Assembly: GCF_900566085.1 (NCBI RefSeq) | Contig: NZ_UPHT01000170.1 | Span: 1 to 64,000 of the forward strand | Origin: Mycobacterium attenuatum | Lineage (GTDB): Bacteria > Actinomycetota > Actinomycetes > Mycobacteriales > Mycobacteriaceae | Length of the DNA stretch: 64,000 nucleotides | Reading direction: 5' to 3' | Shown: one piece after another, positions 25,710-33,219 of the stretch | Layout of the letters: the number at the start of each line of letters is the position of its first letter | How positions within the stretch are numbered: the stretch's first letter is position 1 | Program-made: the position numbers and the translations under genes | The notes under the pieces: generated by a model | Databases searched by the model: none | What the model was told of the DNA's origin: nothing | Seen by the model: the letters and a program-made list of their open reading frames with translations, nothing else

Positions 25710-26891
25710 ATGAAGATCGCGATCGTCAGCGATGACCACGCCATCGGTGCCATAGACACCGATGACTACGGGCAGCTGTGCGCGGCATTGGCCAACCATG
25801 GGCACGATGTGACGGCTTTCTTTCGCCGCCGGTCCACCTTCGGAGACGCCGCAACCGACGGCTATCGTACGGTCGCGGTGAGCGCCGGTCCGGTCGCGGC
25901 GGTCCCCTCTGAACAGGTGCTGCCTTATGTGGGCGACTGGGCCGCCGAGCTGGCCCGGCTGTGGTCGTCGGATCCTCCCGACGTCGTTCATGCCCTCGGA
26001 TGGCTGGGGGGCCTGGCCGCCCAGTTGGCCGCGAAGCGGCTACAGCTACCAACCGTCCAGAGCTTCCACGGGCTGGCCCCGCTGATGCGGCCCGACACGG
26101 CCGTTGGCAGTCCCGGCGGCTCCGAACGCGCCCGGCTCGAACCGCTGCTGGCACGCAACGCGGCCTGGGTCACCGGCGGCAGCAGTACCGAGGTGAGCGC
26201 ACTGGCCCGGCTGCGGCGCACCCGCGCCCGACTGTCGCTGTTGGCCGCCGGCGTCAACGTCCGGCGCTACACCCCCGTGGGTCCCGAACTCGCCCGCACC
26301 GAGCAGCATCGCATTGTCTGTGTGGCACCGGATCCCTTCCCGGACAGCGGCTTCGACGAGATGGTCCGCGTACTCCCCAAGATTCCCGCGGCCGAACTCG
26401 TCATCGCCGAAACCGCCGCACCCGGCTCCGGGCACCGCGAAGCTCGGCGCGCACTGGAAAACCTTGCCGCGCAGCTGCGGGTGAGCGACAGGGTGCGGCT
26501 GGCCGGGCGGGTCACGGCCGGCGAACTGCCGGCGCTGCTGCGCTCGGCCGACGTGGTCGCGTGCACGCCACGACAGGCGCCGCGGGCCAACGCCGCGCTG
26601 CAAGCCATGGCCAGCGGCGTCGCCGTGGTGGCGGTGTCCACCGGGGCGCTGGCCGACACGGTGGTGCACTCGGTCACCGGCTTCCTGGTGCCACCCGACA
26701 ATCCCCGGGAATTGGCGTTGGCATTGAAAACGCTTCAAGGACACAGCTTTCAGTGCGCGGGCATGGGAGCGGCGGGGCGGTTGCACGCGGAGTCGCGGTT
26801 CAGCTGGGACCGCATCGCCCTGGACGCGCTGAACATCTACTGTCAGGTGAGCCCGGTCGACCGCCGCGATCCTGTGGCGAGCGCCACATAA
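25710..26891 (+). CDS. GT4-like glycosyltransferase with a degenerate catalytic motif
   Basis: A 393-residue GT-B protein related to the MshA-like enzyme at 19509-20723: IAIVSDDHAIGAIDTDDYGQL, HALGWLGGLAAQ, QSFHGLAPL, GVNVRRYTPVGPE, GRVTAGELPALLRSADVV, GFLVPPDN. At the place of the catalytic E-x7-E it reads TPRQAPRANAALQAMASG, so both glutamates appear to be replaced (Ala and Gln). It may be inactive, regulatory or changed in mechanism. A GGAGGGTGG site precedes the ATG, and a SigF-like promoter lies upstream. It stands alone between the CheR and AraC genes. Confidence 0.75.
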   Translation: MKIAIVSDDHAIGAIDTDDYGQLCAALANHGHDVTAFFRRRSTFGDAATDGYRTVAVSAGPVAAVPSEQVLPYVGDWAAELARLWSSDPPDVVHALGWLGGLAAQLAAKRLQLPTVQSFHGLAPLMRPDTAVGSPGGSERARLEPLLARNAAWVTGGSSTEVSALARLRRTRARLSLLAAGVNVRRYTPVGPELARTEQHRIVCVAPDPFPDSGFDEMVRVLPKIPAAELVIAETAAPGSGHREARRALENLAAQLRVSDRVRLAGRVTAGELPALLRSADVVACTPRQAPRANAALQAMASGVAVVAVSTGALADTVVHSVTGFLVPPDNPRELALALKTLQGHSFQCAGMGAAGRLHAESRFSWDRIALDALNIYCQVSPVDRRDPVASAT

Positions 26892-26922
26892 CGGCGAGCA
26901 TGAACTACCATCATTGTCAACT

Positions 26923-27975
26923 ATGACAAGTGTTACCGAGGACACACGGTGCCGTGCCCGTCCGCAACTGCGCGACGCGATCCACATTGACGGCAAGGAT
27001 CGCCCGGAGCAACAGGACGGTCCGGCCGCGGTGCGCCACGCACACTTCCACACCGCCGATCCGGTAGCCGCCCAGAAATTCTTCGGCAATGCCTATCACC
27101 CGGGCTGGCGAATCACCGAGTTCACCAAGGGATCGACCGTCACCCACCGTCGGTGCGCCGCCGAGCTCATCACCGTCGACGACATTGCGATTCAGGGTCG
27201 CGCCGACTGCGAAATCCGCACGGCCCGTGGCTTTGTCGTGATCCAACCGCGCTCGGGCTCGTTGCTCGCGGTTGGCGACGGGGTTCCGAACACGGACAAG
27301 CCCCTGCTGACCGTCGGCGGATTCCCGCGGTTGCTGCGGCTGAGCAACGTCCGGTTCAGCGTTGCCAGTGTCGACGCCGGCCTGCTCCAGCAGGTGGCCG
27401 CGGGGCGGCAGACGCCGATGCCGCCGCAGGTCGAATTCCTCAGTTCCCGACCGCGCACGCCCGGGGCCGCGCGAATCTGGCGCGATGCGTTCGACTACGT
27501 CGCCGGCAGCTTCGCCGCCGCCGAAACCGCCCGGCACCCGCTGCTGGTCGCCGCGGCGGTCCGGCTGTTGGCTGCCGCGCTGCTCGAATGCTTCCCGTCC
27601 AACATCACCACCGGTGAATCGTCGCCCGGTGACCCCTCGGTACCCCGAGCCCTGCAAACCGCCATGTCGTTCATTCACCGCCACGCGGGCATGAACATCG
27701 GGGTCAAGGACGTCGCGGCCGTGGTACATCTGACGCCGCGGGCAGTGCAATACCTGTTCCGACAGCAGCTCGACACCACTCCGACCGAATACCTGCGCCG
27801 GGTCTGGCTGCATCGAGCCCATCAGGACCTGATTTCCGGCGACCGATCGTCGACCACGGTCAGCGAGATCGCGCAGCGCTGGGGCTTCGCGCACACCGGA
27901 CGGTTCGCCGTGCTCTATCGCCAGACCTACGGCGAAAGTCCGCACACCGCGCTCAAGCGTACCGGCGGCGGCTAG
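26923..27975 (+). CDS. AraC-family transcriptional regulator
   Basis: A 350-residue regulator. The N-terminal 230 residues are a ligand-sensing region of the actinobacterial AraC-binding-like type (FHTADPVAAQKFFGNAY, then a beta-rich part). The C-terminal 100 residues have two helix-turn-helix units: IGVKDVAAVVHLTPRAVQYLF and SEIAQRWGFAHTGRFAVLYRQ with the typical PTEYLRRVWL between. The ligand is unknown. The ATG at 26923 is preferred over a TTG 9 bases before it. The convergent topoisomerase gene ends 5 bases downstream. Confidence 0.88.
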   Translation: MTSVTEDTRCRARPQLRDAIHIDGKDRPEQQDGPAAVRHAHFHTADPVAAQKFFGNAYHPGWRITEFTKGSTVTHRRCAAELITVDDIAIQGRADCEIRTARGFVVIQPRSGSLLAVGDGVPNTDKPLLTVGGFPRLLRLSNVRFSVASVDAGLLQQVAAGRQTPMPPQVEFLSSRPRTPGAARIWRDAFDYVAGSFAAAETARHPLLVAAAVRLLAAALLECFPSNITTGESSPGDPSVPRALQTAMSFIHRHAGMNIGVKDVAAVVHLTPRAVQYLFRQQLDTTPTEYLRRVWLHRAHQDLISGDRSSTTVSEIAQRWGFAHTGRFAVLYRQTYGESPHTALKRTGGG

Positions 27976-27979
27976 CGGG

Positions 27980-29035
27980 TCATCCAGTTCTGGCCAACGG
28001 CCGAGAGCCAGATGTACTCTGCCCCTTGGCAATTCGTTGCACCAGCGTTCGGGTGGCCTTTTCCAGGATCTGCTGTGCGGCGTCCGGCCGCCGAGCCCGG
28101 CGCGCCCGGCCGACCGCCGCGGCGATGGTCGCGCCCTGCTCATACCCGGTGACCACCCGGGGATCCACGTAAGAGCCGCGCGCCACCGCCGGCGTGTTGC
28201 CGAGCTCCTCGGCGACTTCGCGCATCACCGCGGCCACGACCCGCTGGGTGACGCGCTGCGACACGGCTGGGTCCGCGTCGGCGAACGCCGCGGCAGCCAG
28301 CACGGTGCCATGCCAGGTCCGTAGGTCCTTGACGCTGTAGTCGTTGCCGACCAACTCTTTGAAGCGCGCGTTGAGGTCATCGGCACGTATATCGGCCCAT
28401 CCGGACCCGTTACGGCACAACAGAAGTCGATCCGAACGCGGGCTTCGGCGGGTCAAAGAGCGCACCGCGCGGGCCACTTCGGAGTCGTCGAGCATCAGGG
28501 TGCGCCGCACTCCGCTCTTAGCGGGATAGTCGAAGGCGACCGCGTCGCGGCGCACCGTCACGTGCTCGCAGCGCAGGGTGGCGATGCCGTAGGAGTCATT
28601 TTCGTCCGCGTACTGTTCACCGCCGGCCCGGAAGTAGCCCAGATCAAGCAGATGCAGCGCCAACGCCAGCACCCGATCCCGGCTCAGACCCCGGCCGTGG
28701 AGGTCCTTGGCGATCCGGCGCCGCAGCGCCGGCAGTTCTTTGGACAACTCCAGCACCCGGTCGAACTTCTCCTCGGCACGCTCCTGCTGCCAGGCCTGGT
28801 GATAGAGGTATTGGCGGCGTCCCGCCGCGTCGGTGCCGACCGCCTGAATGTGTCCGTTGGGATGCGGCGAGATCCACACCTTTCGCCACGCCGGCGGGAT
28901 CACCAGATCCTTGATCCGCTGCAGGGTTTCGCCGTCGCTTCGCAATTGGCCGTCCGGCCCGTAGTAGGCGAAGCCCTTGCCGCGCCGTTTCCGCGCGATA
29001 CCGGGCTTTCCCACATCGCTGCGTCGCAGCCGCAT
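27980..29035 (-). CDS. DNA topoisomerase IB (poxvirus type)
   Basis: A 351-residue type IB topoisomerase that relaxes supercoils through a 3'-phosphotyrosyl intermediate. Seen in order: the N-terminal clamp (KGFAYYGPDGQLRSD, IPPAWRKVWISPHPNGHIQA), a catalytic core with YLYHQAW and SYGIATLR, KDLRTWHGT (catalytic Arg and His), and GSYVDPRVV, which carries the active-site tyrosine. Bacterial members occur in many environmental actinobacteria; to my knowledge M. tuberculosis lacks one. GAGAGGAG precedes the ATG at 29035, and a SigF-like promoter lies about 55 bases upstream. Confidence 0.92.
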   Translation of the reverse strand: MRLRRSDVGKPGIARKRRGKGFAYYGPDGQLRSDGETLQRIKDLVIPPAWRKVWISPHPNGHIQAVGTDAAGRRQYLYHQAWQQERAEEKFDRVLELSKELPALRRRIAKDLHGRGLSRDRVLALALHLLDLGYFRAGGEQYADENDSYGIATLRCEHVTVRRDAVAFDYPAKSGVRRTLMLDDSEVARAVRSLTRRSPRSDRLLLCRNGSGWADIRADDLNARFKELVGNDYSVKDLRTWHGTVLAAAAFADADPAVSQRVTQRVVAAVMREVAEELGNTPAVARGSYVDPRVVTGYEQGATIAAAVGRARRARRPDAAQQILEKATRTLVQRIAKGQSTSGSRPLARTG

Positions 29036-29089
29036 TCGGCGCTCCTCTCGATCCCCGGAGCCCATTCCTGGAGTCCATCCTTGGAGGAA

Positions 29090-29116
29090 TTACCCGCCCG
29101 GACAACGGCTCACACC
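29090..29116 (-). promoter_or_regulatory. SigF-like promoter for the topoisomerase IB gene
   Basis: Read on the minus strand: GGTGTG, 15 bases, GGGTAA. It has the same -35 variant as the site at 3018-3044. The expected leader is about 48 bases and contains the ribosome site. Confidence 0.4.
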
Positions 29117-29124
29117 GGGGCCGG

Positions 29125-29646
29125 TCAGTAGTCCGGCAGATGCACGTCGCGGGTGCGCAGCAGCAGCGGAACCAGCACCCAGAAAACCGCGAACAGCGCC
29201 AGCGCGCACGCCCCGGCGATCAAGCCGGCGGTCGCCCCCGAAACCGCGTCGAAAATGATGACCGTCACGCCGGTCAGGGCCAGCCCGAGCAGGACCAAAC
29301 CGGCGTAGGCGCACCGGTGTGCCGCCGACACCAGCACCTCCAGGCGGTGCCGGCGGAACAACAGCCGGTGCATCCCTACCGGGGCGATCAGCAGCACCGT
29401 GGCGCCCACCGAACACCCCACCGTCGCCAGAAACACCCCGTGCAGTCCCAGGGCGCCGAAGCGCTGCTGAAACGGCAGCGTCAGCAAGAACCCGGTGAGC
29501 AGCTGAACCCCGGTCTGGACCACCCGCAGCTCTTGCAGCAGGCTGTTCCAATTACGGTCGAGCCGTTGGAGTTCGGTCTCCCCGCGGTTGCGGTGATCCC
29601 ATTGCTGGTCGCGTTCCGGATGATCGACATCCATGCCGGTGATCAT
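29125..29646 (-). CDS. DUF6328-type membrane protein
   Basis: A 173-residue protein with a hydrophilic N-terminus rich in charged residues (DHPERDQQWDHRNRGETE), then WNSLLQELRVVQTGVQLLTGFLLTL, the usual DUF6328 block, and four hydrophobic segments (about 46-62, 68-90, 112-130, 136-160). It ends in a short polar tail. The function is unknown; the family is widespread in actinobacterial stress regions. It stands between the topoisomerase and haemophore-like genes on the same strand. The start is uncertain: ATG at residue 1 or 5. Confidence 0.75.
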   Translation of the reverse strand: MITGMDVDHPERDQQWDHRNRGETELQRLDRNWNSLLQELRVVQTGVQLLTGFLLTLPFQQRFGALGLHGVFLATVGCSVGATVLLIAPVGMHRLLFRRHRLEVLVSAAHRCAYAGLVLLGLALTGVTVIIFDAVSGATAGLIAGACALALFAVFWVLVPLLLRTRDVHLPDY

Positions 29647-29713
29647 CGCATTCGGCGAGATCCGGCGGGGATTTTCCGCCGGCCTGCACGGGGTGTTCCG
29701 GCTGCGGGTCCGG

Positions 29714-30112
29714 TCAGCCCGCCATGAACTCCTGGTAGGCCGATTCCAGATGTGGCGGCAGGGCCGTCACATTGCACTGGCGCTCGGTGTCGCCGATGGG
29801 CGCCAGGATCCCGCGCAGCTCGTAGTACTCGTTGGGATGCGCGGTGAAATAGTTGCGAATGTCGGCGGCCGCGTCCCCACGCGGCTGCCCGTAGGCGGCC
29901 ATGACCACCTGGTTGGCACCCGGATGCGTGGCGAGGTACTGCTGCGCCGAACCGGTTACCGACGAAACGGTGGCGTGAACGCCTTCCGGACTGCAATCGG
30001 GTGCGGCCGCAGCCGCCGGCGCACCGGCGATTCCGATGGCCAGCCCCCCGAGCAGGCAGCCGGCGCTCAGGCCGGCAACGCGCCGACGCGCGACGATACT
30101 GCTGAATTTCAT
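29714..30112 (-). CDS. Haemophore-like secreted haem-binding protein
   Basis: A 132-residue exported protein. A signal peptide (RRRVAGLSAGCLLGGLAIGIA, cleavage near AAAA-PDC) is followed by an all-helical domain with a cysteine pair, Cys in PDCS and Cys in RQCNVTALP. YLATHPGANQV, IRNYFTAHPNEYYELRGI and LPPHLESAYQEFMAG match the mycobacterial haem-binding family that includes Rv0203. I chose the ATG at 30112 because it starts a proper signal peptide. The tyrosine and histidine positions used for haem binding in the family are plausible here but not proven. Confidence 0.8.
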   Translation of the reverse strand: MKFSSIVARRRVAGLSAGCLLGGLAIGIAGAPAAAAAPDCSPEGVHATVSSVTGSAQQYLATHPGANQVVMAAYGQPRGDAAADIRNYFTAHPNEYYELRGILAPIGDTERQCNVTALPPHLESAYQEFMAG

Positions 30113-30361
30113 GACGTGTTCCTTCGCATGAGCAAACTGATCATGGAGGTTCCCGAATCCCCGAAAGCCAAAGTAGCGGAAGCGAAAGCGGCTGCCGGGC
30201 GGCGTTCGCTCAGGACGAACACGCAACGGCGGCGGCAACCGTCACAGCCGTGACAGCAGCGCACTGGTGTGACCCGTTGTGTTAAGGAACGGCCAAATTC
30301 TCAGAAGGGAAGGCGAGTTCTTAGGCGATCGTTATCTCGATCGTGACGAAAACGTGATGTG

Positions 30362-30730
30362 TCAGCGGTTCAGTTTGCCGTCCCGCACACCGGTCAATGC
30401 CTCGTCCAGCGTCGGGTAGAGCGCGAAGGTTTTGTCCAGACCGGTCAGGTGAATCGGCCGTCGGGTCGCCGGGCCGCGTGCGACCACCCCGAACTGGGCC
30501 GCGCTCCCGAGTTTTTCGTAGGTCGACGCGAGGATCTTGAGTCCCACCGAGCCGAGGAACTCGACCCCGGACAGATCGATGATCAGCGCCGAGGGATTGT
30601 CCGCGACCACGCCACCGATGGCCTCTTCGAGTGCTGGAGCGGTGACCAGGTCGATTTCGCCACCGATACTGAGCACGGCGACCCCGTCGTGGTCGGTGAC
30701 CTCGGCGGTGATCGAATCAGGAGTTGACAA
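30362..30730 (-). CDS. STAS-domain anti-anti-sigma factor
   Basis: A 122-residue SpoIIAA/RsbV-type protein. It reads ITAEVTDHDGVAVLSIGGEIDLVTAPALEEAI, then LIIDLSGVEFLGSVGLKIL, where the serine (GSVG) is the expected phosphorylation site. Unphosphorylated, such proteins bind an anti-sigma kinase and free its sigma factor. I chose the TTG at 30730 because AAAGGA lies 7 bases upstream; another TTG at 30748 would add six residues. It is divergent from the stressosome operon, 162 bases away, and fits with it functionally. Confidence 0.87.
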   Translation of the reverse strand: MSTPDSITAEVTDHDGVAVLSIGGEIDLVTAPALEEAIGGVVADNPSALIIDLSGVEFLGSVGLKILASTYEKLGSAAQFGVVARGPATRRPIHLTGLDKTFALYPTLDEALTGVRDGKLNR

Positions 30731-30892
30731 TGGCGGTCCTTTGTCCAAAGCCTTGGGGGTACTGCAAGCCTAACGCGCAGCCCGAACTGCGAGAAGAAGA
30801 AGACCTTGACGCGTCAGACGGGTGCGTCCCAGGCTAGTCTCGCCATATGAGCAGCGCCCCTCGGGGCGCGACACGGCACTTGGGGAGGCCAG

Positions 30893-31780
30893 ATGTCAGA
30901 CTTGCCGGTGGAGCTCACCAACGCCGTCTCGCAGACCGTCAGCCTCTCCAGCGACGCTCTGCTGCCACAGCTGGTCCAGCATCTGCGGCAGAACCGGACC
31001 GGGTTGCGGGAGGAGTGGGCGCGGAGGATCACCGAGGCAGAGCTGCTCACCGCGATGACACCGGAGGAGATCTTCTCCGAGGCAACCGCCGTCTACGACA
31101 ACTACGTCGAGGTGCTCGAGACGGGCAGCGTCGAGGCGCTGCAGGACTACGCGCGCGACCTGTCGGAGCGCATCATTCCCCGGGGCGTGGAGACCGACGA
31201 GGTCGTCGGGATCGTGCTGTTGCTGCGCGACGTGCTCGCCCGGTCGCTGTTCGAGAAGTATCAAACCGACTTCGAGATGCTCAACCAAGTGCTCGACGCC
31301 TACGAACCGGCGGCCAACCGGATCGCCAACACCGTGGCGGTCAGCTTCGTGCAGGAACGCGAGCGCATCATTCGCCAGCAGCAGGAAGCCATCCGCGAGC
31401 TGTCGACGCCGGTTCTGCAGGTGCGCGAGCAGCTGCTCATTCTGCCGATCATCGGTGTGCTGGACAGCCAGCGTGCCCGCCAGGTCACCGAGCAGCTGCT
31501 GCGAGCCATCCGGGCTAACCGGGCCAAGGTCGTGGTCATCGACATCACTGGGGTGCCCACCATCGACTCGACGGTGGCCAACCACCTGGTGCAAACGGTG
31601 GACGCCTCCGGTTTGATGGGCGCGAGTGTGATCATCACCGGCCTGTCCTCCGAAATCGCTTTGACGCTGGTCACTATCGGGCTGGACCTATCGAAGATGA
31701 ACGCCGTCGGCGATCTGCAGGGCGGCATCGAGGAAGCCGAGCGGTTGCTGGGCTACGAAGTCACCCGCACCGGCGACTAG
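30893..31780 (+). CDS. rsbR: RsbR-type stressosome sensor protein
   Basis: A 295-residue protein. The N-terminal 160 residues are a helical RsbRD-like sensor domain (QHLRQNRTGLREEWARRI and a following bundle). The C-terminal STAS domain begins at ELSTPVLQVREQLLILPIIGVLDSQRARQ, a block typical of RsbR proteins, and has the phosphorylatable Ser/Thr pair in ITGVPTIDSTVANHL. In Bacillus, RsbR and RsbS build the stressosome shell that holds RsbT. GGGGAGG precedes the ATG. It is the first gene of a five-gene operon. Confidence 0.92.
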   Translation: MSDLPVELTNAVSQTVSLSSDALLPQLVQHLRQNRTGLREEWARRITEAELLTAMTPEEIFSEATAVYDNYVEVLETGSVEALQDYARDLSERIIPRGVETDEVVGIVLLLRDVLARSLFEKYQTDFEMLNQVLDAYEPAANRIANTVAVSFVQERERIIRQQQEAIRELSTPVLQVREQLLILPIIGVLDSQRARQVTEQLLRAIRANRAKVVVIDITGVPTIDSTVANHLVQTVDASGLMGASVIITGLSSEIALTLVTIGLDLSKMNAVGDLQGGIEEAERLLGYEVTRTGD

Positions 31781-31810
31781 ACCGGGTAGACACTCATCAA
31801 AAGGCAGCCC

Positions 31811-32200
31811 GTGCCCGTACCGATTCTCAAACTTGGACCGATTCTCATTGCGACGGTCCGCTCCGCGCTCACCGACTCCGAAACCGAACTCTTCCGCCAA
31901 CGGCTGATGGACCGCGTCACCGAATTCCGCTCCCAGGGCATCATTGTCGACGTCACCGCCGTCGAGGTGCTGGATTCGTTCGCTGCGCGGTCCCTGCAGA
32001 CGATCGCCCGGATGATTCGGCTGCGCGGCGCGGAGACGGTGATCGTGGGCCTGCGCCCGGAGGTGGCCTTCGCGATGGTCCAGCTGGGGCTGGCCTTCGA
32101 CGATATGCACACCGCGCTGGACCTGGAAGAGGGCCTGGCGCTGCTGAACCGCAAGCTGGGCCTGGAAATGCCGATGATCGGGCCCGACAGTGACGGATGA
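31811..32200 (+). CDS. rsbS: RsbS-type stressosome scaffold (STAS)
   Basis: A 129-residue single STAS domain: VPILKLGPILIATVRSALTD at the start and VDVTAVEVLDSFAARSLQT, in which the serine of LDSF matches the RsbS site phosphorylated by RsbT. MIRLRGAETVIVGLRPEVA is also typical. It would form the stressosome core with RsbR. It starts at a GTG 31 bases after rsbR and overlaps rsbT by 11 bases. Confidence 0.92.
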   Translation: MPVPILKLGPILIATVRSALTDSETELFRQRLMDRVTEFRSQGIIVDVTAVEVLDSFAARSLQTIARMIRLRGAETVIVGLRPEVAFAMVQLGLAFDDMHTALDLEEGLALLNRKLGLEMPMIGPDSDG

Positions 32201-32603
32201 CATCGTCGTCGAGGTCGACCACCCCGACGACATCGTCGCCGCTCGCCACGCCGGGCATCAGCTCGCCAGCGAGCTGGGGTTCTCGCTGACCGACGTCACC
32301 ATGATCGCCACCGCGATCTCCGAAATCGCCCGCAACATCACCAGCTACGCCGGCCGGGGCGAAGTCCGGGTCGCGGTGGCCGACCGCGAGGGCCGCAAGG
32401 CCCTGGTGGTGCGTGCCGAAGACGAGGGCCCCGGGATCGCGGATGTCGATCGAGCGATGGAGGACGGCTACTCCACCGGCCGCGGGCTGGGGATGGGCTT
32501 GCCGGGCGCGCGCCGGCTGATGGACCGGCTGATCGTGGAGTCGGCAGTTGGCCGCGGAACTACCGTCGAGATGTGGAAATGGGTTCCGCCCCGTGCGCGA
32601 TAA
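32190..32603 (+). CDS. rsbT: RsbT-type serine kinase / switch protein
   Basis: A 137-residue HATPase-fold kinase. N-box: MIATAISEIARNITSYAG; G1 region: DEGPGIADVDRAM; G2 lid: GRGLGMGLPGARRLMD. RsbT phosphorylates RsbR and RsbS on stress, leaves the complex and activates the RsbU phosphatase. It starts at a GTG inside the end of rsbS and overlaps rsbX by 11 bases, a sign of coupled translation. Length and order are normal for the family. Confidence 0.93.
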   Translation: MTDDIVVEVDHPDDIVAARHAGHQLASELGFSLTDVTMIATAISEIARNITSYAGRGEVRVAVADREGRKALVVRAEDEGPGIADVDRAMEDGYSTGRGLGMGLPGARRLMDRLIVESAVGRGTTVEMWKWVPPRAR

Positions 32604-33219
32604 CGGCCGGTTCGGGCCGATCGAGTGGGCGGTCGCGGGCCGCCCACGGCCGGGCGAGCACAGCTGCGGTGACCTGCCGATCGCGATCCAGATCGACCAC
32701 GACGCCGCGCTGTTCGGTGTCCTGGATGGGCTAGGGCACGGCCCGGAGGCAGCCCGTGCGGCGCATATCGCGGTCGACGTGCTCAAGGATGCATGCGACG
32801 AACGCCTCGAGGTGCTGGTCCAGCTCTGCCACCGCATGCTTTCCGGCACCCGGGGGGTGGCGATGACGCTGGCCAGAATCGACTTCTCCGCCGGGGGGCT
32901 GTGCTGGACGGGAGTGGGAAACGTCGCCGCCAACCTGGCTGCCAAGGCGATCAGCGGGGTCCGGATCAGTTCCAGCGTGCGGCTGACCGCCGGCATCGTC
33001 GGCTACCGGATACCGGAGGTCACCCCGGCCAAAGTGGTGCCGATCCGTGCCGGCGACCTTCTGGTCATCGCCACCGACGGCATCACCGACGATCACCTGG
33101 ACCACATCGACTTCGCCGCTTCCGCCACTGCCATCGCCGAGCAGATACTGGTCAAGCACGCCAAGGACACTGACGACGCGATGGTGCTGGCCGCGCGTCA
33201 CCGGGGCATCTCGACATGA
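32593..33219 (+). CDS. rsbX: RsbX-type PP2C phosphatase
   Basis: A 208-residue PP2C-like phosphatase (SpoIIE/RsbX group): FGVLDGLGHGPEAARAAHIAV carries the metal-binding aspartate and glycine, GVAMTLARID and CWTGVGNVAA follow, and LLVIATDGITDDH has the second metal aspartate. RsbX resets the stressosome by dephosphorylating RsbS and RsbR. The GTG at 32593 lies within the end of rsbT; its stop overlaps the rsbU start by 4 bases (ATGA). Confidence 0.9.
   Translation: MRDNGRFGPIEWAVAGRPRPGEHSCGDLPIAIQIDHDAALFGVLDGLGHGPEAARAAHIAVDVLKDACDERLEVLVQLCHRMLSGTRGVAMTLARIDFSAGGLCWTGVGNVAANLAAKAISGVRISSSVRLTAGIVGYRIPEVTPAKVVPIRAGDLLVIATDGITDDHLDHIDFAASATAIAEQILVKHAKDTDDAMVLAARHRGIST

Noticed and set aside
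30326-30343. CGATCG-TTATCT-CGATCG repeat as an operator
   Set aside because: CGATCG is itself palindromic and frequent in high-GC genomes; arms of six bases are too short to support a claim.
30757-30761. GGGTA before rsbR as a SigF promoter for the stressosome operon
   Set aside because: No GTTT-like element lies 14-16 bases upstream, and the site is over 120 bases from the start codon.
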